From Copromyces sp. CBS 386.78 (taxonomy: Eukaryota > Ascomycota > Sordariomycetes > Sordariales > Sordariaceae), in the NCBI GenBank assembly GCA_030685235.1, contig MU839180.1:71246-135245 (forward strand): 64,000 nucleotides of DNA, written 5' to 3'. The position numbers and the translations under genes are program-made. The notes under the pieces are model-generated. The model was given only the letters and a program-made list of their open reading frames with translations, had not been told where the DNA came from and ran no database searches. Of this stretch, positions 35,321 through 44,900 are shown piece after piece; within the stretch, counting starts at the first letter, position 1; every line of letters begins with the position of its first letter.

Positions 35321-36661
35321 ATGTCTCTCACCAACGCAAGTCCCGCCGATGCGGCTCGGGCGGCCAAGTCGGCCTCCCACGTGCTGGCCACGCTCTCGGC
35401 CGAGGCCCGTAACGACGCCCTGACGGCCATCCACGCTGGCCTGACTGCCGCGCGCGACGACATCCTGGCCGCCAACGCCCGCGACCTTGAGCTGGCTCGC
35501 CAAGCCGCCGCTGACGGCAAGCTGAGCGCCAGCCTGGTGTCCCGCCTCGACCTGGGCAAGACGGGCAAGTGGGAGGACATGCTCAAGGGCATCCTGGACG
35601 TGCGCGACCTGGAGGATCCCGTCGGCCGCGTCACCCTGCGGACCAAGCTGGACGACGGTCTCGAGCTCGAGCGCGTGACCTGCCCCATCGGTGTGCTGCT
35701 CATCATCTTCGAGGCCCGCCCCGAAGTAATCGCCAACATCGCCGCTCTAGCCGTCAAGTCTGGCAACGCGGCCATCCTCAAGGGCGGCAAGGAGTCGACC
35801 GAATCCTTCGTGGCCATCAGCACCGTCATCTCCAACGCTTTGTCCCAGACCAAGGTGCCCAACGCCGCCATCCAGCTCGTCACCACGCGCGAGTCCATTC
35901 CGCAACTGCTCGCCCTCGACCGCGACATCGACCTCGTCATCCCCCGCGGCTCCAACGAGCTGGTGCGCTACATCAAGGAGAACACCAAGATCCCCGTCCT
36001 CGGCCACGCCGACGGCCTGTGCTCCATCTACCTGACCGCGTCCGCCGACGCCAAGCTGGCCGCCGACGTCGTCGTCGATGCCAAGACTAGCTACCCGGCC
36101 GCCTGCAACAGCGTCGAGACCCTTCTGGTCCAGGAATCCGCTCTCAACACCGTCTTCCCCGCCGTCGCCGCCGCCCTAACCGGCAAGGGCGTCGAGCTCC
36201 GTTGCGACACCGCCTCTAGGGCCGCCCTTTCCTCCTCTTCTCCAGACATCACTGTTGTCGACGCCGTTGACGCCGACTACGACACCGAATTCCTCTCCCT
36301 CACCCTCGCAGTCAAGACCGTCCCCAACCTGTCGGCCGCCATCGTCCACATCAACACCCACGGCTCGCACCACACCGAGGCGATCCTGACTTCCGACACA
36401 GACGAGGCCGAGCGCTTCATGTCGGCCGTTGATGCTTCCGGCGCGTACTGGAACGCGTCAACCCGGTTCGCTGATGGCATGCGTTATGGCTTTGGTACTG
36501 AGGTCGGTATCAGCACGAACAAGATCCACTCGCGTGGTCCTGTCGGTCTGGAGGGGTTGATGATTTATAAGTATAAGATTAGGGGGCAGGGACATGTGAG
36601 TGCGGTTTATGGAGAGGGAGAGGGGAAGAGGAGGTTTAAGCATGAGAAGTTGGATATTTGA
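35321..36661 (+). CDS. PRO2: gamma-glutamyl phosphate reductase (glutamate-5-semialdehyde dehydrogenase), proline biosynthesis
   Basis: A single 446-residue exon from ATG 35321 to TGA 36659-36661. The enzyme reduces gamma-glutamyl phosphate with NADPH to glutamate-5-semialdehyde, the second step of proline synthesis. It is a member of the aldehyde dehydrogenase superfamily. Visible hallmarks are GVLLIIFEARPEV at about residues 124-136, ILKGGKE about 152-158, LVIPRGSNELVRYI about 205-218, and the catalytic Cys262 in SYPAACNSVETLL. The C-terminal segment contains NASTRFADGMRYGFGTEVGIS and RGPVGLEGLMIYKYKIRG, typical of the family. Length fits the usual 410-460 residues. In fungi it is separate from glutamate 5-kinase, as here. 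Start choice is clear: the frame begins MSLTNASPADAARAAKSAS with no earlier ATG nearby. GC-rich third positions contrast with the adjacent AT-rich block. Confidence 0.97.
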   Translation: MSLTNASPADAARAAKSASHVLATLSAEARNDALTAIHAGLTAARDDILAANARDLELARQAAADGKLSASLVSRLDLGKTGKWEDMLKGILDVRDLEDPVGRVTLRTKLDDGLELERVTCPIGVLLIIFEARPEVIANIAALAVKSGNAAILKGGKESTESFVAISTVISNALSQTKVPNAAIQLVTTRESIPQLLALDRDIDLVIPRGSNELVRYIKENTKIPVLGHADGLCSIYLTASADAKLAADVVVDAKTSYPAACNSVETLLVQESALNTVFPAVAAALTGKGVELRCDTASRAALSSSSPDITVVDAVDADYDTEFLSLTLAVKTVPNLSAAIVHINTHGSHHTEAILTSDTDEAERFMSAVDASGAYWNASTRFADGMRYGFGTEVGISTNKIHSRGPVGLEGLMIYKYKIRGQGHVSAVYGEGEGKRRFKHEKLDI

Positions 36662-37403
36662 GTGGGGTGTTACTGTAATGCTTTGTTTGTCTGTTTGTTT
36701 ACTTGGGAAAAGGGGTAAAATGGGACGGAAAAGGCAGGGTGGGTGGTTAGATTATGAGCCAAAAGATTTTCATCCTATCTTGCTTCGCTGAATTCTGTCG
36801 GGGAACCGCAGAGAGGAATAGGATCTGATAATCAATAATCTCCCGTCGTACTATTATTTTTGAGTGAAACAAAGTCTGGGTCGAGGTTCAAGTATATGTA
36901 AATCTGTTCTAATCCGACATCGACAAGCGTTGATTCTGATAACCAGAGCGGTGACCAAAGAGCATATCACAGCAGAACATCAAAGATCAATTCGTACAGA
37001 GTATAAAATCAGTAACATCGCTGAAGCAAAGGGTATGTATCTATGGCACCGATCCTATAAATGTAGAGGAGAGGCAAGAACGGTAGAGAAAAAAGCATAA
37101 TTGTATTACTCCGTCTCAACCTTCCACCAGCCAGTCCTAGTTGGACGGTCCAAAAAGAAGGCTCACTCTTGACCTAACCAAACGAAAGACAGAACAAGGT
37201 GTATGTGGATATAATGTAGCAAAGTCAAAAAGGTAATCTGAACACATTCATTTCGCATCAGTTCGTTTCGTTGTCGTTTCGGTTGTGTCGCCGTTGCCGC
37301 CCTCTCCACCTCCTTTATCCTGCTGCTTCAAAACCTTCATAACAAGCGGACAACCAGGTTTGGCTTGCATTGTAGTACTCGTAGTAGGCTTGGCCACACC
37401 TCC
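36662..37403. other. convergent 3' intergenic region
   Basis: The genes on either side converge here, so both 3' UTRs should lie in this stretch. No gene was seen. Confidence 0.6.
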
Positions 37404-39926
37404 TCAGTGTCCCCGATAGCCCCCCGTACCACTACCGAAACCTGTACCACCGCCCAAGGTCCCGCTACCTCTCAATCCCATCCCCGACCCCGGCCGCGGC
37501 AACCCACTCACGCCATTCGGCCCTGATGCAGTAGCGCTCTGGGCCCTTCCGTGGCCCAAGCTGCCACCAAGCCCGCCGATTCTGCTCCCCGCCGATGCCT
37601 TCAGCCCGAGGCCACTACCACCGGGAGCCCTCATGCTAGTCGGGCGTCCGACACCACCGGCCCGGAAGGCTCCCTCCATACCAGATGGAGGAGCGATTCC
37701 GGATGTTGACTGTGTCTTTGTCGGTGCGCGTACAGCTCCCGGCCCACCGCCGAGGCCCATTCTTGGCTTCGCTCCGATCTTCGAAGTCATGCTTGCTGGC
37801 TGTGGCGCATGATGACCGCCATCGCCATTGCTAGTAGCGCTGACATCGCTTCCCCTACGGTCGGAAAGTCCTCGGCCATTGGAACTCGACCGGTAGTTGT
37901 TGTTAGGCGCAGGCGCAGGTGCGGGCGCGGGCGTCGGCGGCTCTTGTTGCATGCTCATCATCTCCTCAGCGAGACGAACCAGTTCTCCCTTTTCGACCCT
38001 TTCCTGTTCCAGGAGTTGCCTGAGTTCATCGTTATCCTCCTTGACTGTCTGGAGAATCGCCACGAGCTTCTCCACCTCGGCCTCAAACTCCCTGATCTGC
38101 ACCGCATTCCGCGCCCGGTCGGCCTTGCGCTCCTCCTCCAGCTCTGTAAGTCGCGCCGGGTTAAGGGTCGCCAACGCCGTCTTATCTTGGTCTCTCTGTT
38201 TTCGCAGCTCCTCGTTCTCCCGGCTCAGTTCATCCACCTGCGCCTGTAGGTCGCGCACCTTCTTCTCCCAGCGACTCTCGTAGCTCTTCTTGAGCGCCGC
38301 CACCTTGGTTTCGTGCTTGCTCTTGTACAGCGCATGAAGCTCGCGAGCCACGCGTTCCACCGCCATCTCCACCTCCTTGTTGGACGATGGCTGTCCCCTC
38401 GCCTTGTCAGGCGACTCGTGAGCAGCAGCCTCCGCGCTGGCCTTACCAGCACGCATACCAGCCATCTTGCTCTCGGCATCCTGGGCCATCATCTCGGCTG
38501 CCTCCCGACGTTTCTCGGCCTCGTCCAGCTTGAACTCGAGCTCTTCCCTCTCGCGCTGACCGAGCACAATCTCCTCCTTGACTTGTCGCAACACGACCTC
38601 CATTTCCCGCCCCCGCCGCTCCCAGGTATTTTTCTCGGCCTCTAGTGACTCGTGCATGCTCTCCACCTCATGAAGACGCTCCATGCACTCGCCCACCCGC
38701 TTCTCGGCATCGCTCACAGCTGTTTTTAGCGACGTGACTTCTGCTTCCTTGCCGCTCAGCGAAGCCTTGAGGCTGCTGATCTCGGAAAGAAAGCCGGATT
38801 TAAGGGTTTCGAGTTCGCGGGGTGTGATGGTCGGCACGCTGCGCGGTGTCGGCATGGGTGGGATGTCGAAGTCGAGAATGTTAGATAGGTTGCTGCCCGG
38901 GCGCTGGGGTGTCGTGGTGGCCGGGTCAGTACTACCAGGCCTCGGCGATGCGAACTGGGTGCGGCGTGTGGGCGATGTCTGTGGTGCTCCGTAGCCTCCA
39001 TATCGTAGCGAATCCGTAAAGTCTAGCAGATTTGAGGAATTGCCCGAGTCGAAGTCTCTCTTCTTCCCGGTCGTTGTTCTGTTATCCGGCACCGGGCCAT
39101 TTGCGTGCGGTGTCTGTTTCGTAGGCGACACCCCTCCACCGAGCACAGAGAACCGGCTTGCGCTCTCGGATCGCATGTGTGAAAACTTGGTGAGGTCTGG
39201 GACGGCCGAAAATGTGCTAAACGTGCTAACCATGGTGTCGTTCCCTTCGCAGACGGATTCGTCGTGTGTCGCCTGTTCATGTTCGCCGCCCGTGTTAATG
39301 CCCGACGTATTCTGTAGAAGTGTGTTCTTAGAACCGCTGTCTCCCTCGATGCCGGTCATGTCAACATCGTCGTCCTCGAATATGTCGATTGCTTGTTTGA
39401 TGCCTCCGTTTTCGCGTATAACATCCTGCAGGTTTATCCGACGATCTTGCGAGTCTCGTGACGAGGAGCGCGTCGCCTCGCTGCCGGGCAATGAAGGGCT
39501 GACCTTGACGGGAAAACGCTTGATGGGGGCTTTGCGGGCGCTTTGCGGAAGCGGGGGCGGGGCCATGCTCTTTGCCGCAGGCGATAGAGGGGAGTCGGCG
39601 CTTTCAGGCAATGACTGCTGTTGCGGCTGGTGCTGGAGGATCTTGAGAGGGGAGAGCTCGTTGCCGGAGATGATGCGCGACATGGGGCGGGCAGATTTCG
39701 GCGGCGAGGGATCACGACCGATGGGCGGCGATGTCGCGTTGCCGGCTTCGCTGCTCTTGCTGTCGTCGATGTTGTCGCCCGCAGGAGCTTGATGTGTGTT
39801 GTTTCTCCTCGAAGGAGCGTCATCTAGATCCATGTCCATGATGTCGGGGATTTCTTGTCGATGGTTGCTGATAGGGGTTGAAAGATTGAAAACAGAATTC
39901 GGTATCGGCGAAAGAGCCCCAAGCAT
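37404..39926 (-). CDS. long coiled-coil protein, fungal TACC/Slk19-like spindle or kinetochore protein
   Basis: One uninterrupted exon of 840 residues, ATG 39926 to TGA. The N-terminal 375 residues are Ser/Pro-rich and disordered, with repeated SPLK/SPTK-type sites that could be phosphorylated by CDK. Two short related boxes, SNLLDFTDSL and SNLSNILDFDIPPMPTPR, precede the coil. From about residue 380 to 655 the heptad pattern and Glu/Lys content indicate a long coiled coil. Within it, the segment around residues 510-570 (ELHALYKSKHETKVAALKKS, then YESRWEKKVRDLQAQV) resembles the conserved region of fungal TACC/Slk19-related proteins, which act at spindle poles and kinetochores. The C-terminal 180 residues are Gly/Ser-rich and basic, possibly microtubule-binding. 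The family call is from recognition of this segment only. Confidence 0.65.
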   Translation of the reverse strand: MLGALSPIPNSVFNLSTPISNHRQEIPDIMDMDLDDAPSRRNNTHQAPAGDNIDDSKSSEAGNATSPPIGRDPSPPKSARPMSRIISGNELSPLKILQHQPQQQSLPESADSPLSPAAKSMAPPPLPQSARKAPIKRFPVKVSPSLPGSEATRSSSRDSQDRRINLQDVIRENGGIKQAIDIFEDDDVDMTGIEGDSGSKNTLLQNTSGINTGGEHEQATHDESVCEGNDTMVSTFSTFSAVPDLTKFSHMRSESASRFSVLGGGVSPTKQTPHANGPVPDNRTTTGKKRDFDSGNSSNLLDFTDSLRYGGYGAPQTSPTRRTQFASPRPGSTDPATTTPQRPGSNLSNILDFDIPPMPTPRSVPTITPRELETLKSGFLSEISSLKASLSGKEAEVTSLKTAVSDAEKRVGECMERLHEVESMHESLEAEKNTWERRGREMEVVLRQVKEEIVLGQREREELEFKLDEAEKRREAAEMMAQDAESKMAGMRAGKASAEAAAHESPDKARGQPSSNKEVEMAVERVARELHALYKSKHETKVAALKKSYESRWEKKVRDLQAQVDELSRENEELRKQRDQDKTALATLNPARLTELEEERKADRARNAVQIREFEAEVEKLVAILQTVKEDNDELRQLLEQERVEKGELVRLAEEMMSMQQEPPTPAPAPAPAPNNNYRSSSNGRGLSDRRGSDVSATSNGDGGHHAPQPASMTSKIGAKPRMGLGGGPGAVRAPTKTQSTSGIAPPSGMEGAFRAGGVGRPTSMRAPGGSGLGLKASAGSRIGGLGGSLGHGRAQSATASGPNGVSGLPRPGSGMGLRGSGTLGGGTGFGSGTGGYRGH

Positions 39927-41492
39927 AGGTAGTCTGCGTCGCAGAGTCGTAGACTGGGGCGTGGACCAACCGTGGCGTGCCTTACAACAAGCCCCCGAGA
40001 TATTCCCCTGGTCAGATTTGGAAATAGTGGGGGATGAAGCTGGTGTAGGTCGCGGTCGATGGTTGTTGTGGATTCATTCACCCAGTGGGAAACACGTTGA
40101 TCAGGAAATGAGCAAAGTGTGGGCTGCGATTGACGTCCAGATCCATAGTCTTGTACCTAGGTTGCGTTGTGCGTTTTGTTTCATTTGTTTTCCCATGCAA
40201 CCGCCGCCTGGAGGCGCCTCGGCGCCTGCTGGGTCACGCTGAGTGTGCCCCCTCTAAAACGGGGGTCCTGGCGAGCCCGCCCGCCCGGCATGGAAACCTG
40301 GTGGTGCTCGTGCTCACGGCCTATTCTAACAGGTACCTAAGGTACCTTGACGTTCATTACTAACTGCCTGTACACTTTGCCGAAGAGCTCAGTTTGAGCT
40401 TAGTAGTGTACCTACCGGAACCCTGACTTCCACACAGCATCGATATGCCCATCTTGCCCCTGGCGTGCCTGGTCCTATGTGAGCCCTGTTCGAGTCAAGC
40501 AAGGGACGTGCGTTGCCGTTTTACTGTTGTCGCATCTTGACTTGCGCTTGACTTCACTTGTCCGCTGGTGTTAGCGTAGGTAGTGTCACGTCCCGGCACC
40601 TCATAGGTAAAACGCCACGGCAGCACATGATCAGATCGATCTCCAATGCAGTGTACAAATAAGGTAACGTTAAGAAGAGTTGAGTGATGAAGGCTAACCC
40701 AAGGCTCCTCAGGCACCACTCAACTCAGGCATGCATTGATGATATTCCTCTAAAGTCGTATTTACAAGCTCCTTCATAAAATCGTGACCCAGAGAAAGGC
40801 AACCCACCGAGCCATGTGTTTCCAAGCCAAAATCAGACGAGAGAAGAAGACGGGAAGCATACCACCTCCCACGCTTCTCATCAACACCCACTCCCGTCCC
40901 ACCTTTTTTATCGAACAAAATTCATAACATAAAGGTCATAAGCGTCGTCAAGCCGAACATGAGTGAAAACGTCATAAAATAACAAAAGAAAAAGAAAACG
41001 CCACAAGACACTTCCAGAGGGTTCGCGGCAGCTCAACCCAAGGTCGAACGGTAGGTGACAAACTCTCGCTGGTACCAAGTCCAGCGCCTGGATATTCACC
41101 ACCAACTGCCGTGTTCTGACTCCTCCTGACTGTTCTCCTCCTCTTCCGCCTAGGTTCGTTATAGGCGGTTTCGATGCGACGTTTTCTCGTAAGCCACCGG
41201 CCCCAACATCTATCGTCCGGTCTAAAAGACGAGAAGATCGGAGAGGAAAGGTGCCCGTGGCTATCATAATCTTTATGCGGATACACATGATTCATGAGCC
41301 ATGTACAAGCCATCATCAGGACACTGAAACTGAGAAATCGTAGCTCGTTGGGACTTGGCTGAGACAGTCAGCCGACTGCGAATCCCATCAAGTCGCTCTA
41401 TGTCGCAGTGAAAAATACAAAACAATGCGCTGTTTAGGTGCGCTGTGTGTGTGAAGGTGAGAGTTTGGCGGTATGCCCCCCTCACTCAATGT
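39927..41492. other. intergenic region between the coiled-coil gene and stuA
   Basis: It should hold the leader of the coiled-coil gene and the long 3' UTR of stuA. Tandem GGTACC-type palindromes occur near 40330-40350. No gene was seen. Confidence 0.5.
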
Positions 41493-43418
41493 TTACCTCC
41501 GCCTCTGGGCCGCGATAGCTGATGGTGCGGCTTGCGAGATAGTGGTCGTGTACGTAGGTGATGGGAGGCTGCCTCCGTCCATCATCGTCTTGCGGCGCTT
41601 CATATCCATTCCTGGACCCAGGTTGGGGGTGCCGGTCGTAGGCCTACCGCCGTCATCGTCATCGTCCCGTCCTCGCTTCAGCCCGTTGGAGCTCCCGTTC
41701 ATAATGGATGGCTGGGCCGAGTAGCCGTTCTGCAGGGAACTAGGCATGTCAGCCTGTCCCGCATACATCTCATTTCCTTGAGTGCCGTTGCTACCGGTCC
41801 GCTCGTTGCTCATGACATTGTACAGGCTGCTCGAGGGCTGGCCGCGTGGGGGAGTATGGTAGCCCTGCGCAGAATAATAGGTCGGGGGCGCGGCTGCGGT
41901 TCTTGGGGTAGCACGGCCTGATCCAGCCTGATGGGGGGAGCCACCAATCTCAGGGGCAAGACCGTGATCGTGCGGCAGCGAGTTGACGGCTTGTGTGCTG
42001 TAGTTGTAAGACCCGCGGTTCGCATCATAGCCGCCGCTGTCGTGGGTGTACTCGGCCTCGTTATTCGCGTCATCTTCCTCTTCGGAGCCTGCATGAGCAC
42101 CAGAGTCGCTCTGCCCCTGGCCTTGGTGAATCAGGCCAGTAGGCGGCTTGGAGTCGGATGCGTCATTGGACTGGCCGGTAGGTCTACCGGAGGGCGGGCC
42201 CATATCGTTCTTGATATAGCTGCTTTGGCTGTAGACGGACCGCTCCTGATGCTGCGGCTGGCTAGGATAGTGATGTTGGCTCTGGTACTGAGCTTGCTGG
42301 GCAGACTGTCCTTGATACATCTGCCGAGAGTTGTCATACGACTGGCTGACGGGCGGATAATTCTGCATACTCTGGATTGTCGAGCCCGGGGGAGTTGTCG
42401 CTGGCGTGTTAGGCATCGATCGAGCGTTGCTACCGAGGCTTGTGTCAAGAGAGATCGAGCTGTTACCCTGCGGGCCATTCATGCTCTGTTGGCTCCACTG
42501 ATAGCCGTCCGAATTGCCCATCGGGCCCATCACGCTCGAGGCACTAGTTGGCGGTGTAGGGAAGGTGTGTGCACGGTCAAGCGCCGGCCGTCCCATGCCA
42601 GGATGCGAGGGCAAGGACGGGGGACCTGGAAGCATGGAGTGGTGGTGATGTTGTTGGAGGGATGGCAACCCAGGGGGGCCGCGAAGTTGGCCTTGGCTGT
42701 CTTTCCTGCGTTGCTCAGCAGCGGCCATTACCTGGCTAGTCCGGCTCTGGTTGGTGGGGTGGTACAGAAGGGCACCAATGTTGTGTACAAACAGAGGATA
42801 AAGAAGCTCAGTGATCTTTTCCTTGTTGGCGAAATCAAGGGCTCTCTCGAAGGGGATCCAGACACCCTTGAGGTGCATCGGGCCGATCTTCACAACGTGG
42901 CGGACCTTCTCGCTCTTGAGAATACCGTCACGGCGTCCGCGGGTCATGCCAGCGACGTTGAGGAGCTTGGTGCCGTTGATCATGGCATTGTCTTCCCTGC
43001 GAGCAACACAGATGCCTCTCGCCTCAACCTGGAAGCACAGGCTGCCTTCATCTTCCCACAGCGTGGCAGTAACACGAGGCTTCATACCGGGGGGTGCAAT
43101 TTGACCTGTGGTGTCAAAACCGCCGCTGGCGTAACCAGCTCCCATGCTGCCGCTGCCAGGAAGGGGCAAGACCGATTGGCCGGCCATCGCATTCATGGAC
43201 GGAGGAAGAGACGGCGGAATCGGGGCCGGGGAGCTAAGAGCATTGGCGTATCCGTATTGGGGGTTACCATACTGATGAGCATAGGTGGAACCAGGTTGCA
43301 GGAGAGGCGGGGGCTGCTGAGACGCGTAATGGGAGTGTGAAGGCACCGTCGTGACGGGCATCGAACTACCCTGGGACATTTGTCCGTAGTAGACGTCGGC
43401 TGGTCCGTTGGGGTTCAT
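41493..43418 (-). CDS. stuA: APSES-domain transcription factor StuA/ASM-1
   Basis: A 641-residue protein from ATG 43418, beginning MNPNGPADVYYGQ, which lines up with the N-terminus expected for ASM-1/StuA. The APSES DNA-binding domain spans about residues 112-219: KPRVTATLWEDEGSLCFQVE, INGTKLLNVAGMTRGRRDGI, HVVKIGPMHLKGVWIPFERA and EKITELLYPLFVHNIGALL are close to invariant in this family. StuA regulates conidiophore and fruiting-body development and, in Neurospora, ascospore maturation. The rest is Gln/Pro/Ser-rich activation-type sequence. A bipartite basic signal near the C-terminus combines LKRGRDDDDDGG and MKRRKTM. The frame is also open upstream to a non-ATG position at 43496, so an in-frame leader of at least 26 codons exists. 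No intron interrupts the coding region. Confidence 0.95.
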   Translation of the reverse strand: MNPNGPADVYYGQMSQGSSMPVTTVPSHSHYASQQPPPLLQPGSTYAHQYGNPQYGYANALSSPAPIPPSLPPSMNAMAGQSVLPLPGSGSMGAGYASGGFDTTGQIAPPGMKPRVTATLWEDEGSLCFQVEARGICVARREDNAMINGTKLLNVAGMTRGRRDGILKSEKVRHVVKIGPMHLKGVWIPFERALDFANKEKITELLYPLFVHNIGALLYHPTNQSRTSQVMAAAEQRRKDSQGQLRGPPGLPSLQQHHHHSMLPGPPSLPSHPGMGRPALDRAHTFPTPPTSASSVMGPMGNSDGYQWSQQSMNGPQGNSSISLDTSLGSNARSMPNTPATTPPGSTIQSMQNYPPVSQSYDNSRQMYQGQSAQQAQYQSQHHYPSQPQHQERSVYSQSSYIKNDMGPPSGRPTGQSNDASDSKPPTGLIHQGQGQSDSGAHAGSEEEDDANNEAEYTHDSGGYDANRGSYNYSTQAVNSLPHDHGLAPEIGGSPHQAGSGRATPRTAAAPPTYYSAQGYHTPPRGQPSSSLYNVMSNERTGSNGTQGNEMYAGQADMPSSLQNGYSAQPSIMNGSSNGLKRGRDDDDDGGRPTTGTPNLGPGMDMKRRKTMMDGGSLPSPTYTTTISQAAPSAIAAQRRR

Positions 43419-44900
43419 GGTCGGATAGGATTCGGGTCCTGAGCCTTGCTGGCTCGGTGGACCAGGGAGTTGATGGCCGGAGGGAATGTCGGGCAACGGG
43501 GTCCCGAGAGTGTGGGACCGTATGTGGGTTGATATATCGGGGATGTGATGCTTGTGTCGAGTACTGCTGGATGATGAGCGGTAGCTGGTACTGGATATGG
43601 GGACTGGCTGTAGTGGGAGTCAACGAAAGATGGGTTGTCGGGGGTTCGTTCGGTTCTTGTAGACAAGTGCCCAACTAGCAGACGACGCTCAAGCAGATGC
43701 AATTTATCAATGCCCGTAGGGAAAATAAAAGCTGCTGATATATGTGCTTTTTGCGAGGTACGATCACGCCGTACCGGTCTCCGATGACTGCCTTGTTGAT
43801 GCAGCTTCTCCAAGAATGACCACAGTTGGAATCGAGGTTTTCCAAGCCTTATCTTATGCAGAACCAAAGACGCAATGCAGCTTGGATGCGTTGCCTGGTC
43901 TGATCGAGGCAGAGCACATGCAAGAAGAGCCGGAACAGCGAGGGAGGTTCTCGATCGTCTCCTTGTGACAAAAAACCTGCCGAGACAAGAAAAACAGGTG
44001 CTCGAGCTCCAAGTCGTAACTCTTTAAGTTGTCGATTTCCAGAGGAAAGTGGTGACGAGAAAAACCGGGCAGCCAATGCAAGTAAATGGATGATCGGATA
44101 AGAGGTGAAGTGGAATGGTCTCCCGTCGTCGTGTAATGGGTGAATGGGCTGCGTGCTGCTGCAGTGGTCGGTCCTAAGAGATTGAAGTCGCGGAATTAGC
44201 TCACCCGTAAAAATTTTTGAGTGTTCCCCGTTGAGACGGCTTGCTCGAGTTGCGACCTAGTCCAGCGCAACGGTCACTCACCTTCTCTTTCTCAACTAAC
44301 CTCACAGGAACCTGCTTGCCTTGCAAATGCACCTCTATGCCACGAGCGTGCAGGTGGGAGAAGAAATGGGGAGGCGGGTGGATGGAGGGAGTCGGGGAAA
44401 GGAAAAGCGAAGGAACTGAAGTGGGAAGAGCTGGGGAGAGGGAGGACGGGGCCCGGCTGGATTTAGGTCACGGTGGTGGTGAGGAGCGAGGACGGGAAGT
44501 CGAGATGGAGAGCCCGGGGTCGGATGGATAGACAGACGGGTACTAGGCGAAGACTGGACTGAGAAAACAGACAACAGGCCCGGCCGGTCGACCGTTTCGG
44601 TTTCCGCATCATCACACAGTAGGTACCTTACCTGGGTAGCCATCGTCTTTACTGGCGCCGTAGGCCCACGAGTGTTGGGGCCTGCCGAGCAGTGTGGGAA
44701 CGGTCGTGCTGGGGCAGGTACAGTGTGCTTGGTGGGAAACCTGTGGTGGGTGCCCACTAGTGCTCCGCTATTCTACCTAGAGGTAGGTACCAGGTATCTC
44801 TCTACGGGAGGAAAGCGAGCTTTCGTCTCGGTTCCTCGAATTCACCCGCCGCGCTGATTGGCAGAGGCCGACCTCATGGGCTTTCCTGAGCAGAAAAAAA
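43419..44900 (-). promoter_or_regulatory. probable long leader/promoter region of stuA
   Basis: This lies directly upstream of stuA and contains no convincing gene. An ATG at 43918 would start a short upstream frame (MCSASIRPG, about 21 codons) if the transcript reaches that far. Family members are known to have long leaders with upstream ORFs. The transcript start cannot be read from sequence alone. Confidence 0.4.

Noticed and set aside
35569..36090. 173-codon second frame inside the PRO2 gene
   Set aside because: Arg/His-rich shadow of a GC-biased true gene on the same strand.
41931..43340. 469-codon plus-strand open frame
   Set aside because: Antisense shadow of stuA; no domain and unusual composition.
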